Of a stretch of 64,000 bases of DNA, positions 40,236 to 54,400 are shown one piece after another (the stretch's first letter is position 1; each line of letters opens with the position of its first letter). The notes beneath the pieces were generated by a model, which did no database searches, was not told where the DNA came from, and saw only the letters and a program-made list of their open reading frames with translations. The DNA is from Bugula neritina (taxonomy: Eukaryota > Bryozoa > Gymnolaemata > Cheilostomatida > Bugulidae). Position numbers and translations under genes: made by a program. The stretch lies in contig OZ037765.1 in the NCBI GenBank assembly GCA_964035545.1, forward strand, positions 30,678,004-30,742,003. The letters run 5' to 3'.

Positions 40236-42951
40236 TTAACTTGACCTGATCATTCAGCGACAGTTCTGCTTCGTTTCACAAGTGCTAGGTAGCGACAAAC
40301 TGGATTCACACCAACTATACCGGCGTGTACTGTGTTACCACCTCACTTTTCATTGCATTAATTACAAATTAATCAGGATTTTGCTCATCTGTGAGTGAAA
40401 GCTATATACAAAAGTATAATCTGTATTTCATGTTCAAAAGTCAGAAACACCTAAAGTTTGTCAGCACCTCTAAGCTCTGTGAACATCTGAGCCGCTGACA
40501 TGATGATGTAACAATAGACACCAGCACTTCCATGTAGCACAGGTTATCCAAGCCACTGCACCAGGGTAAATTTGCTAAATATAGATCCTCGCCCATCCTC
40601 ACCTATCTCTGCTCTGTCTTATTATAAATATGGATACTACTTTAAAAGTTCAGCTTTGAAATTTTTATGCACTTATTTATACATCTGCATAATGCCCTGT
40701 AAAAGCTTCTGATCACAAAGGTTTTTTGGCGCACTGAAGTCTACGCTCCCCATCATGCTGGCAACATGGTTTGAGAGCTTTTATCAGAACACAGAAGCTA
40801 TAATTATGATGAAATGCTTTTCCTGGTGTCACCTGGACTTAAACAAGTATGATCTATGTCACAGCTTGCTCCATTTAACATAAACTGTGTCAACAGACTC
40901 ATTGCTCCAGAGTAAACTACTATAAATATAATATATAGATACCATTTTAAAACTTCAACATACTTTTCTTCACATCTGTGTAAAAATGTCTCCACTGTCC
41001 GATTACATAAAAATACAAGTCTTTACTGTTTTTAAAATTCTTCGTCTATTATAATATTTACAGTTACTGACTAGTTTCCATAAATTGATGTCCATGCATA
41101 TGAACTGTGGACTTTCAGGAACCTCAGGCAATTTTAGATGGCCTGGGGCAATTGTAAGATGACCTGGGGTATTTGTTAGACAACCTGCGGTAATAAACAA
41201 GCTAGTCATGTACAATGGTGAGATAAGAATAGGAAGAGAAATATTTATTTATTTGTTTTTTTTTTATTTTTGCTGATACTACAGATATTTATTTTATAAT
41301 GTAAATATGCAAATAAGAAAATTTTACTGTATGTAATTTCATGCAGTTTTCAGTGACATCAATAATTATCAAGCAGAAAGAATTCCTTCATTCAAACTAA
41401 CCTGTTAGCTAACCGTTTGCCATAATGGGAGTTCAACATAGCTCTGTAATTTTTCTAGAATAAAAGCTTAAATTAGCATATATCTTTGGTTCCAAAACTT
41501 TAAACGTATATTACATGTTGATTTTGTATTCATTAATATTTACTGCTCTGTGTGTAATATGAAACAGTAAATAGTACACAGCACAGCACACATGAGAGTG
41601 ATATGGTTAATTTGAACCATCTCTCTCTTTGATATGGTTTATACTCTCTTCTATGCTTTGTGAGTAAGTCAGGTTCAATTAACCAGAAATCGGCAACCAC
41701 ATTCTTCCATCTTATTGAGCTGCATGTAGGTCAACTACTGTATTAACCATTATATCTCCTTGCAAATTATTTCGTTTACAGCTCAAATTAACTCGTATTT
41801 TAATCACTGTAATTATAAACAAGGTTCTTCAATATCATATCCATGATATAAGGCTTCATAGGTTTATAATATGATCATTGACATGGAAATGAAAAGAGAT
41901 TTTATTTTTCATAAATAAATAATATAGTGTTTGTTCTACATTTATAACATGGTGAGTTGTCTTCAATTTAAAAATTAAATAAATAATTATAAGAGAATAA
42001 AATATACCCAAAGTAAAACATAGTGTCATTAAAGTATGAATACTATAATAAGCTACTAGAAGAAAGTATAATCTGTTTTCTGATTAGTTGATAAAATGGT
42101 AAGAATATATTTCGGTATATATAGGTCATGGTGTAAATAATATGGATTGTCTTTGTTGATTCATAATACTAGAGGCATCATTGCGGCAGCAGCAGCATTA
42201 GAGATTCTTGTAGCACTTTTAGAGCATATAGTCATCTACAAATACAAGAATGACACTGTAAATGTTCAATCTAAACACTGTAGACTCTGTACATGGTAGT
42301 GAGTGTGCAATAGTGAAGTAAAACATAGGCTAAAATTTAATCCAGCCATTGAAATATCTATGTCGGCACTACCTTTACTTAAAGAGATCGTAATACTTTA
42401 ACAAAGACCTATTAACCGACTAGTTTTAGTTCCACTTCAGTAGCTTATAAACCATCTGCAATTATATTGATGCCAAAAATATACACACATGCCATTAGAA
42501 AGGAGATTATTTTGCAGGTGATTTATGGTTGGCCATGCTTGGTTCACAGTCTAATAACTTTTCAGTATAGATTCTCTTTTCTTTAAAACCTCACATCATG
42601 TCTTGTTTGAGTTTATTGAGATGTAAAAACTCTAGTATTCTGGTTTATTAAAATGTTCATTTAAAATTATAAAATTTATTAATACCAACAGCTAATGAGC
42701 AACCTTTCTATTCAGGAATTCCTTCACTTATGTTACAGAGCAAAAGTATCACATCTATAGCGTTGCATCATCATTTGCCCAAAAAATATTTACTAATGGC
42801 ATGTTATAAGTTTTCATTTTTTTATAGATGTTTAAATTGTGTTTTTAGGGATTTATTCAAATCATGTTACACAATTGCAATCGCATTTCTGTGTGAATGA
42901 ACTACATACTAATAGATTAAAACTTATAAATACTAACCACTTATTAATGAT

Positions 42952-45565
42952 TTAATCAGCTTCTGGTGCAAAGATATAGATGAATGGCTCGACCTGCGCG
43001 GACGTACCATCATCACCTGTCGCGATGCATTTAATGAATGGCATGTGAGTGTCTCGGCCAGTTCTAAGAATATGAAGGTCACCATTCGCTTGGATCTGAA
43101 ATAAAACAACGCCATAAAGAGTTATGCTAATCTAGGGTGGTGGTCAGTATAGATAAGAAATAAATAATATATTGTATTTTTTGTGAATAACCATCCCTAA
43201 TATATCTTATCATTTGTTCTTATAAGACTGTTGCTGTACTTGCAGACAGGTATAATGGAACACAGTGTTGTTTCACTGCTCCAACATGTGATGTCATGAT
43301 TGCCAATCCCATTATAATATTTTCTTTTAAATACTTACAATACCAGTGGTTTCTCTTGACTTACTTGAAAGTTGTCATGATGGTTAGTTATTGGTTCTTC
43401 ATTTAGTGTCCAAGATATGATGGGCTGGGGTTTAGACGGCCCCTGAGTACCTCTGCATATCAAGACTGAGGTCACATTTTCATACTCAAACACTGTGTTG
43501 GTAAAGAGATATATGCGAGTAGATCCCAAGATGTTTTCATCACCTGAGAATACACACGTAGATTATAATATTGTGATTCATGGAGGAAATCACCAGGTTG
43601 TTGAAATGGCTTGGTGTGATAATTTAATTTATGCAAGTTCTAATGATTTTCTAACACTCTATTTATCAACTATGCGCGTGTCAATGTAGCTTATGACTCA
43701 CTTCTTCTGGTGAGTTCTTCTGAAGGTGGTATAACTGTGACGTTGTAGTCCTTAGTTTCCCTGCTGCCTGGAAGGTCTGCCACGCACGTGTATATCCCGG
43801 CATCATCGTCACTAGCATCCTTTATCAACAGCGTAGAGACTGTGAAGTAGGTGTTACCAATAGTATTGGGTGTTCGCTCTCTGGACTTAGCTTCAGAACT
43901 TAGAGGAGGAAGTACATTCTCTGCCAGATGATCCAGTGGGCTCTATTGGAAAAAACACACAACTTACAGCTTAATTACCAAAAAATCTAGGGCTATCAGT
44001 GATGGACTGGCGGACTGCTCATAACCTTGAGCCTCTGAACCATTGTTTATATTTAGTAACCAGATATTAGTAAAGTACAAGAAACTGGCACTGTGCCAAA
44101 TAATTTAAAGACTGCGTGAAGTTCAAACAAAGACTGAAAACTTTGCAAAGTTGTATTTTAGCAAGAGGTAGGGGGCTGTGATTTAAGTTGACTGGGAAAA
44201 GGCTTTTTCACATTAGGCTAAAATAAATTCGGAAACTAATATTTCCTGTTGCAAGTCAAATATGTGTATATTAAAGTAAATAAAGTATCGTCTTACCTGT
44301 TCAATATGTTCTCCATTAAAAAGCCAATGTATTATGGGTGGGGTACTGCCACTAGCCTCACATTTTATTTCAACAGTGTGGCCCTCAACTATTGAGCGAG
44401 ACACTAAAATTAATTAAGATTCAATGTCATACTATACTCTGTTTCCAGTTTGAATATTTAACAATGTAGCAAAGTTACGTATTAATTATGTTGACAACTG
44501 GTGTACATAGAATAAAGAATAATACACTTTCAGTAGTCCAGCCCCCCCCCCCCCCCCCCCCCCATTAGAGTCCTTCTCCATCTTATTATCAGATGTGTAA
44601 CTCAATACTTTTAAAGGCTTTACATTATTTTTCATTTATCAATTGTAATTTATTACTAACAGTTTCTTGTTTTATAGGATATAACAGTATAGAAGAGAAA
44701 CGCTTTATTTTCTAATAATTTACTTATTTAGCTTAATTTAAAAGAACCATTTACAATAAGCAGTAGCATTAGATTCTAAAACATACATTAGCTATAGGCT
44801 TTTTTCCAGCCAGTTTTATTAGATATAGATGTGAAAATTTATTAAATTAATGTTTGAATAACAATTATAGTCAGAAGGAGTTATCGAACCATTACTAGGC
44901 AGTTGTTATATTAAATGATGTAAGTTTAACTTACCATTGCGACTAGATTGCCTGTTAGTGCTTCGTTTGACAATTGTTTTTTTTAAAACCTCTGTATTTG
45001 AAACTTGAAGTGGCTGTAATTAAAATAAAAAAGTTTTTATTGTATTTTACTTTAATTACACAATACATAGCAAGCTGTATGTAAGCTAACAAACAAGTAA
45101 TTGGTCCATAGCACTCTATTAATTTCTATAAGTATATTATGTTGCATAAATGCTATAAATTGTATAACTTTGAGCTTTTAAAAATATAAAACCCAATAAG
45201 AAGCTTTAATATGTCATTGAAGGCGCTTAAGACATAATCAATGCGATGGCTTCTCAAAATCAATTTTATACCATTTAGTGTTAGCCTTTTACACAATATA
45301 ATAATTAGTATATAACATATAATTATATACTTGTATCACATAGTAATAGGATATAAAATAATAATATAGTTATACAATATCTCGCCACAACATAAAGTAC
45401 AGTAATATGACATAATGCTAATATAAAAAAATAATGATAAAATAGAAATATACAAAGATATTACACTACTCAATAATGGACATATAATCATATACTTACC
45501 AAACTATATGCTGTAACTACGATTGTAAGAAGTAAAGCTTTGTGTATCAGTGTAGACAGTATCAT
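42952..45565 (-). CDS. ImpL2: Secreted two-Ig-domain protein, ImpL2-like
   Basis: Complete predicted 271-residue secreted protein. Exons in transcript order: 45565-45500, 45013-44935, 44403-44297, 43942-43702, 43543-43365, 43095-42952; all junctions keep phase. Exon 1 is a signal peptide (ALLLTIVVTA). Exon 2 is a basic linker (KKTIVKRSTNR). Exons 3-4 form the first Ig domain: VEIKCEASG, then HWLFNG, then DAGIYTCVAD. Exons 5-6 form the second: VLICRGTQG, then ISWTLNEEPI, then MPFIKCIATGDDG. Length, two I-set-like domains, domain spacing and the ANGDLHIL strand all fit insect ImpL2 and its lophotrochozoan relatives. Those proteins bind insulin-like peptides in the haemolymph and dampen insulin signalling. 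Insulin binding here is inferred. Other small secreted Ig proteins (zig-like) are an alternative. There is no transmembrane segment or GPI signal. Confidence 0.68.
44542..44563. repeat. Poly-C tract (22 C)
   Basis: An uninterrupted run of 22 C lies in an intron of the ImpL2-like gene. Runs of this kind can form i-motif/G-quadruplex structures and are prone to length error in sequencing. Confidence 0.9.
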
Positions 45566-47703
45566 GGTGAAGCAGTGGGTAGGTCTGTATAATAATTTGT
45601 TCAGAATGGACCTTATGCTATCCGCAGTTAATGTTAAAAGAACAGGTGCTAGCAGGTTTGTCTGCATGGAGTATGTAGCAGAACTCTTTTATATTCTTTA
45701 TTTCTGCATAGAATACATTGTTATAGCCAATAGGGTTTGTCTTGCATAACTTGTAGCCAATCAATGAGGCTTAAATTTAAGGCGGAGCAAAGGCACACGC
45801 TAGTGATCATTTCCACCTGTGAAGTGTGATTACATTGTGGTCTATATATTGCTTTCATGGTGACCAATAACCAATATGATACACATACCAAAATTTAGCT
45901 GAAAACTAATTGTACTTACCTTTCAACTGCCAGTTTCTGGTATAAAAATCCCATTTAATAAGCATTAACCACTCTAAGTAATTATAATTTAACCAAATTA
46001 ATTTTTGCAGTGGTGAGTTGAGAAATATTTTCTGTTAAGGAATAATGTGCGCCTTCAAGAATTTCCAAATATATTATGTTCTGCCTTTTTTTAAATTTTA
46101 ATATTTGCACAACTAGCGTATAAAACTTTTGCAAACACTAATATTTCAAGTTCTAAAGATTTCTAGCTCCAGTTTGTCAAATGATGTAGCTACACGTTAT
46201 ATGATAAAATAACTAACACACCGTTGCTGGTGCCTCTGTAGCACCAGCTTATTGTATCTATTTACTGCTTAAATTCACATGCTTTGGGTTTGAGGCAAGT
46301 TGAATCAACTTATGACATTATTATGTAGAAGAACATTGTCTACGGCATTTATTTATTCAGCAAAGAGGTGTTGGTAATAAATACAAGCTTGTACTGCCTA
46401 CAGATGTTATAAGATACAGGGAAGTAAATTTTTATCTTTCTCAACAATTTAATTACTGGCTTGACAGTAAAGTGAATAAATGGGACTTTTATACCAGAAC
46501 TGACAGTTGAAAGGTAAGTAAAAATAATTTTCAGAGACAGGCAATTTTTTATGCCATAAATATTTCCTACGCAGCTTTTTCGATACGAAAAAGGAATAAT
46601 TTCTAACTTTTACTCCTTAAGCTTTTTGAATGCTTTGGATTGAATATTAAAATATTGCTAGTCTACTGAGAATTAGTAGGAGAGTTTAGTAATCCTTCAG
46701 ATTGTTCTAGACTTGTATCCTGACAACTTAGAGGGATTTGCTATACCATTAGCAATAATCTTTTGGTGTGCTTACAGTGGGCATGCTGAAAGGTAGAATA
46801 GGCTTATCGTAATGATAATTAATTATTAATATTGAAGTCAATGTTACACAGTAGAGTCAAATAAAGGTGAAAATGATTCAGTCAGGTTACACATTGTCTT
46901 TTAATTAGGATGAGGGAGGACTAAGTCAACATTAATCTGCTTTCTCGCTGTCATAACTTCCTCCGTGATGCTGATTTCATCTGCCATTCTGTTTTATTAA
47001 TGCTTTCCTAATTTTATTCACTTGTTTAAATATATTGATTACACATGCTTCACGTAGTAGCAAGCTGTTGAAGTGTGGCCACATTGCTAGTGGGCACTCA
47101 GCTGTTTGTGTATATTCAAACGCTCTTTTTAGAAACAGTATTAAATAACATTTTGAAATGCTGCTCAGTTATAGGTGTTGGTTCAAGTGTCAGAATGAAT
47201 GTCAACTAACATACTGCGTACATTCATCCCTGCGATATACCAGCATTATTGATATATCACTATAATATTGGTAGATTATGTAATCTATTATTAAACACCG
47301 GATGTAGAATGATGTCAACACGAAGAGTTATAACTGGAGATAAATTCGTTCCCATATCGATGGCAGCTCAGCCTGTAAATACTTCCTGTGTTACATAAAG
47401 CATGTCCGGGATTGTTTAAGTACAAAATCAGTGAAGCAATCATTTTCCATTTTAAAGTTTTACAAGAAGCTAAATTATCTCCATACTAAATATCTAATCA
47501 AGCCTTCATTGCTTAGATCAAAAAAGTTTTATTAGCTTTTGAGGTGAGCATTTGCTTTGGTATCAAGTGCAGTTCAGATTATATCAATTAATTATTTTTA
47601 ATATAATAAATGTTATATAAAATGTGGGTGACTTTTGAATATTGAAAACCCTCATCGCAAAATTATACCAAATTGTGGTTTCATAGTAAATTTAAGTATA
47701 ATG

Positions 47704-47913
<210 letters not shown>

Positions 47914-49985
47914 TTAAGAGCATGTATGCTTGTTCTGTAAAATCTACACTATGTAATGACTATACTGTTTCAACACAATTTTGTTGGATATGAACAAATA
48001 TATTATATTTTTTCATATATATTTTTGCATAATATTATTATATGAAAATATATTATATTGCAATTAGATATTTTGTAATCTTATTGCTGTTTTTTAATAT
48101 CTTTATTTGATTTAACAGTTGAATTTATTTTTTAAATTACTACTTAAAAGCAACTTATTAGTTTGTGTAAGTTTATAGCTAAAATGAATTGTGTACTACC
48201 TACAAGTATACGTGGTATGTAAACTGCTGCAGCATTTAAAAGTATATCAATTCAATTGTTTTAGATTTTTTTCTGCATAATTAAATTTTTTGCAAAATTA
48301 CTTTAAAGTCTGGAACTTCTAAATATATAATTGAAAAAACACAGTATAGTTAGCAAGCTTGATTTTTATTATGACATTTCATCAAATAACTACATGAAAG
48401 GTGACAACATAAAATGCATTCTGATAAAATTGTTTTGCAATTATTGTGAATAAGTTTTATGAAAACGCCACTCAAAATTCATTCAATATGATAATTTAAT
48501 GACACTTTTGACAGTTTCAAAAAAATGTTCAACTTTTTTAGTCTAAAGTCTAAATATTTGAATATGTATTTACCTAAATCATAGTTCAGACTTGGAAAAT
48601 ATTTTACAGGAAATATTACAATATCTCTTACACAATATTATATATAATAGAAAGAGAGACTAACGTATAATTGTATAGCAAAGGTAAGTTATAAATTGTT
48701 AAAAAATCTTGTTTATTCTCACCTGTTGCCACTGTGTAGCAGGTGACAAGCAGGTGCCCTGACATATCCCATTTAATCCTGTGCTGAGCCTCTTCTTTTC
48801 TCAGCCACCAATTTGCAGGTTTTTTTGTATTTTCTCATAATTTGTGTTTTAGCCAACCTCAAATTTCCTTTATTTCAACTTGCATCTCACAAATTCTCTC
48901 ATCACATCACTTTTTTCTTTTTCTTGAGCATCAATTAATGCTTATGTATGGGTCACTCACTCTTTCTCCCCAACATGTCTATTGTTTAGATAATTGCTTC
49001 AGTTTGTTTAATGTTTTTATAAACTGAATCAAAGGCAGTAACGTAGCAAGCTCGTTTTAAAAGTGCTAAAGTTTATAACCAAAACATCTGCAATGGGCAA
49101 TAATGCGTTTCCATACAGAGGCACTGCGCATCTCATTGTTCTACAGATTAACCCTCAGTTTCTCGAGTACTTTATTATGCCACAGACAACTACTGTGAAT
49201 TATTACCATTTATTTTAAGCTCTGTTGTTTTGTGCTAACAGCCTCTCTTTTGCTGCACCATTGCAATTTATTTGAACAAAATCCAAGATGAATTTTGCCA
49301 AACTACATTTCATTGAGATGGTTTGCTATGTATTTAGCAATTGTTATGTCTTATCCATGACAAGTGTGCACGTAATGTGGGAACGATTTCTAATTGAATA
49401 TTTTTGAATATCCATCAACATCTGTTACAGAACACTAAAAAGTCGTACGAAAAATATTCTACAGGAAAAGTTGGAGACAATCATCACGTATCTATTGTCA
49501 GCTCTTTAGACATTACTAAGTGGACAACAGCTCTCTACTTATCATATGAAACGCTCATTCTTTGACTTCATTTCAGCTTCACTTCATTTTCAGCACTCCA
49601 AGCAGGAAATCTAAACCACAAATACACTCAACAGATGCAAGCTCATTCAATGTAATTAAGTTTATCTACTAGTAGTATTTAACATAATATTGAATTCATG
49701 CTTAATCATCATTAGAGTTTATCCTACTTGTCTTTCTGCTGGCTTTGAATTTATTATATTCCTCACTAAATGAAACTAAAAACCATTGAATCAAGATATT
49801 ATGTAGCATAAATTCACATAGATTGAGGCGTGTCGTGTTTTAGAGTGAGCTAGTGTAGCATTATATAAACATGTCCCCTTTTTAAAATGAGTTTTAAAGA
49901 ACTAAAATGCTATCATCTCATTTAAATAACAAGATGAAAAAAGTTTTACAGTTAAGAATGTTTACCATATAATTTTTAACTTTGT

Positions 49986-50350
49986 CTGTATACTATATAT
50001 TATATATAATTATACAGTAGGCCTATATAGTATATATAATATATTATATGTAATATTTACTATATATAATATATAGTATATACTATTTATATATCATATA
50101 TAGTACATACTATATGTAATATGTAGCAAGTACTATATATGATATATAGTACTTGCTATATATTGTATATTATATATTATATAAAGTATATAGGGCCTAC
50201 TATATATATGTGTGTTATTTATACTATATATTATTGCTATATGTGGATAAGCTATATTATATATTATTATTATATATTAGTGCTATACTGTATGTTGATA
50301 TTACTACGTATATGTAAGCACTATTTTATATATTATTACTATAACATATT
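49986..50350. repeat. AT-rich palindrome cluster
   Basis: Dense TATATAGTATATACTATATA-type text. Within it, 50124-50139 and 50143-50158 are perfect 16-bp inverted repeats (arm TAGCAAGTACTATATA) around a 3-base loop. Confidence 0.6.
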
Positions 50351-51229
50351 GATACTTACCTATAGGTGTAGAATAAATGCTCTCAGCAATCATTTTTAGC
50401 TGATGAGATCAAAACTTAACACTAATCTCTGTTACGCGCCAAACTTCTGCATCTTTAGCTCATAATAGAACTAAAATAACATTGCCTTTCACTTTAAAAA
50501 TATGAAGTTTTCATAAATTGCTGTTAAGGTGCATGATTTATTACCTGTAGACATTTGTTCGCCAACTCCACCTTCTTTTATCTCAGAAATGTGGTTAAAA
50601 CCTCTTATAGCAATAGTGCACTTAACCATTCAGTTTAAATAAATAATACCTCAAGATAATCAAGATAATATGCAATATTTTTTGTCTATAATATTATATG
50701 GGAAGGTGGCGGATTTAACAACCAACACAGACACTTCTAAAGAGCTCACTGGCAACTCTGTAACCGCAAAACTTTACTATTACTTCATTGTAATTAATTA
50801 TTTTATTAATATTACTTTTCAATTTATTTCTTTTTAGATCACAATACTCTTCTTCAAGAGATACAAAACTAGTGAAAACTGGTTCACCAACTGGCAACCA
50901 CTATGGTGTGCATAAATTTTTATAATTCTGTCAAGTGTTTCGTAATAAACATTAAGCTGGATGTTATGACATACAGCAATAGATCTGTCAAGTTAATATG
51001 GGAAGTGTTACATATTTGATTGTCATTTTATATCGCTTGGTTTCAGTTGTCAGCACAACTTAAGTATAACTTGAGTGTTTGACTCAAGAAGCCAAGTCAA
51101 CTAATGTTTGCAGGCTCAAGTAAACATGTTTCAAAATAAATATATATTTTTTAAGCCGTTATCAAACTGCATACAGTTTTCGAACTTTTATAGTTTTGAT
51201 GTAAACTTCCCTCTATAATCTACGATATA

Positions 51230-51449
51230 TGACCTATGAACTATTATTCATGACCTATAAACTGTTATTCATGACCTATGAACCATGATTCATGACCTTT
51301 GACCTGTAATTTGCAATCTATGACCTTTGATCTATAAACATTGGTTCATGACCTACAATGGACCTTTGCTCCTATGACTTATAATCTTTGACCTATATCC
51401 ATGAACTATGTTTCATAACCTGTAGTATATGACCTTTCATTTATGACCT
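51230..51449 (+). repeat. Degenerate array built on TGACCT
   Basis: Ten exact TGACCT hexamers occur in about 220 bases, mostly as CATGACCTATGAACTATTAT-like units spaced near 20 bases. TGACCT is the complement of AGGTCA, the nuclear-receptor half-site. Whether this is a regulatory array or just a decayed minisatellite is not decidable from the sequence. Confidence 0.65.
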
Positions 51450-54400
51450 GTGGTGTGAGCAGGTTACATGAAAACAATACTGTTAGGTTTATTTATTAAA
51501 TGCTTATGTGTTTACTGCTGATCTTATACAACATCAAGTTTGTTAAGCTTAGTTTAGGAGGGGGGGGGCGGCGGTGATACTCACGTTAAACTACAATTAT
51601 GTTAGAATATGATATTTAATACACTTCTAATTTTTTCAAGTTTTTTTAACTTAAGCAAATCTGATTAAAAGTAATCGAAATCATTTGTTCTCATCTATAA
51701 CCACAGCTAACTCAGCAACACTTGTTTATAGATATACTACTGTGTCACCCAGGATGTCTCTGTTTACATAATATGAGGCAGATATAGGGTGAGATTAGTA
51801 TACGTACAAGTGGTGCCAATAATTTCCCTCAACTTGAAGTAGGTCTATACTTATAATTCCTGTAAACTTGTTTTAAACAAGCTGAACAATGCTTCAGATG
51901 TAAAGTTTGGATGGAATTCAACACATACTGATGTATTATAGATGTACTTGTATATATTACAAAATAAGATTAATATATTTGAATAGAGTAATGATAAATA
52001 CTGTTATGGAATAATTTCCAGGGTCCACTAGAAGAAATGAAACACCTATTGTCAAACATCCTGCTATTAAAAACATATTAATAATATTTTCTTAGCTGAT
52101 AGTACTAGTTAAAACTGATAACTCTGGTTGCATTGCTGTGACAGTTAGCTGGTCAACAATGCATAGCTTGGTCTGCCAGGCCACCATAACACCCACAAGG
52201 GGTGGCCACCAGGTCAACCAAGATAATATCTTATTATTAGAATCTGCATAATATAATATAATAAATACTAAGCTTGTTTTCTATATAAAAAAATCTTGAA
52301 GACATGCTTTAAAGTGCCAAAAGACCACACAAAATTGATTAGTGAAAAGAATCTTCTATCAAGTAACATTGTATGAAATACAAAGTCATGTCCTCTGTGC
52401 ACCAAAAATTCGCTACAATTAGCATTACCTGCGTGTATCACCTTCTGCGTTACGAAAGTAGCTCTGTTCTTTCCAATCAAGCCAAACTCTACCAAGTGTC
52501 GCTAAATCCAGTTGCAAAATAAGTAGGCAACCTTGGTTGTTGGAAAACATAGTTCAGCCAAAAGGAAAGATAACTCTTCAAATTAATCTTCAAGTATGCA
52601 TGATCAGCAAGGTTTCCTTTCTCATATCTAAAAGCATTGCTTATTTTTTAGTTTTTTTATATATATGCATCCCAAAATTTATAGGCATTGCTCTATAAGC
52701 ATGAATAAGCCTACATTAATAAGTAGACAATCCAAAAATTCTTCTAAATGCAGCACGAAGGTACAAGTAGATATTAAACAGATGCTGATGGCTTCCATAA
52801 TTGCAACACAAATGCTGATGGTAATAAATATTTGACCCCATCAATTGCATGTCAAATTCTTTGTTTGATTAGATCTAAACCAATAATGTCTTCTAAAGAG
52901 TAATGTAATAACTGAGTATGATATTTTCTTTACAACTGAAACAGCTATATAGCTAGGTCTCTAGCTAGAAGCAAATCTCTTTGAGGCTTTATTGAATTTT
53001 TGTACAGAGTTTTAAGAAATAAAAGTTTACAAGCATATGCTATATCACAGTAGTTCGATAAGTTGCTTATAACCAGATTAGGGTATGTTTATGAAAAAAG
53101 TGAAAAGGTAGATGATAACTCCAAAGTAAATGCAACACCTATTATATACACAACGTGATGTTCCTTATACGTAACTATTGAGCATTATAAGTTTTGCTAA
53201 TACTACTACATTTTATTATGTGATATAGCTTAAATTGTCTAACAAAATAGTTATGAAATTCCTTTCAAAACTGGGTGATATATGTGTGTGTGCGTGTGCC
53301 GGTTAAAACTTAAAAGACATTTTATTACTAATAGTGTCTTAATCCAAGGTTGGTTGATATATAAAATTTAATTTTATATGAATATTGATGTCTATATTAA
53401 GTTTGTATTTACCCCTCTGTATTATCTAGTATAGATATTGCATGTAGAGGCAATGTCTCAGATATTTACACTCCTCAATAATGTTTACCAGTATTTTTAT
53501 TGTAGACAACATAGTTTAGCCTAATCTTGACAGGCTGTATAGTCTATACATGCTAAATTTAAATTTTGTAATTAATTAGGACAGCACTGGCAAGTCACTT
53601 GAATCTATGATAAATTAAAACTAAACAAAGCAACTATTGCATTTTTTAAAATGATAATGGAAACTTCATATTTGCTTGTTTGAATACTTAGCACCATGTT
53701 TCTAGTCTTAGCATGGTTTATTACACTGTTATTTGGCCAACTTTTTTAGTACATATTATATTTGCTACATGGGAGTTGTGTCCGCAGCACAACTCTGATT
53801 GAGAGTTGTCTGCACTGAAATAATTTGTAACCGGTCAAGCGCAGCACGCCCGAACTCAAATATGCATAGCATTGAGATAGTGCCATCATTATATCCCTTG
53901 GTAATCAATCCGAACTATCAAGGATCGGCTCTTCATAAATACTGGTGAATATTAAAGTGATAACTTATCTTTAGTATCCTTTGATTGAGCAAATATCGAT
54001 ATCAAAGGCTTTGGATGGTAGACCCGTACCTTTGGTTGATATCAAGCATGCAGTTGGACTAGAATAGAGATTATTTGTGCTGACAACTGGGATCGTAATT
54101 ATAGCAATCATGTCACATGGTCTGATGGAACCAACAGGTGAGGCAACGAGTACGTACTCCATTCAAGGTAACTCATGCTTTTCGAAGACTCAAATTAATT
54201 AATCATTGCTAAAAGGGATAGCTTTGTGTTAGATCACCATGTATATTATAAGTTTATTATATATAGTTAGTGCTAAATACTAATACCAATAGAGATAGTA
54301 AATAATAATTATGCAATTAAATATTTTACTCTAATTGGAGCACCACGTTACCTATCATATAGGAGCAGTGTAAGTGTTAGTCTATACTTATATTACTAGC

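Larger units (their letters stand above)
36090..42951. other. Gene-free region between the sulfotransferase array and the Ig gene
   Basis: The first 650 bases or so still resemble the 5' flank of the other copies (the GATTGAACCAACCTTTAAAG block near 36280, and CTAAGTTGCAAAGGCCTAA near 36655), which marks the outer edge of the duplicated unit. The rest is AT-rich with no gene that I recognise. It includes a short degenerate repeat at 41115-41200 (GGCCTGGGGCAATT and variants) and a MITE relative at about 40086. Confidence 0.5.

Noticed and set aside
40600-41000. Apparent local duplication (TATAAATATGGATACTACTTTAA and TATAAATATAATATATAGATACC)
   Set aside because: Similarity is short and in AT-rich text; not clear enough to call.
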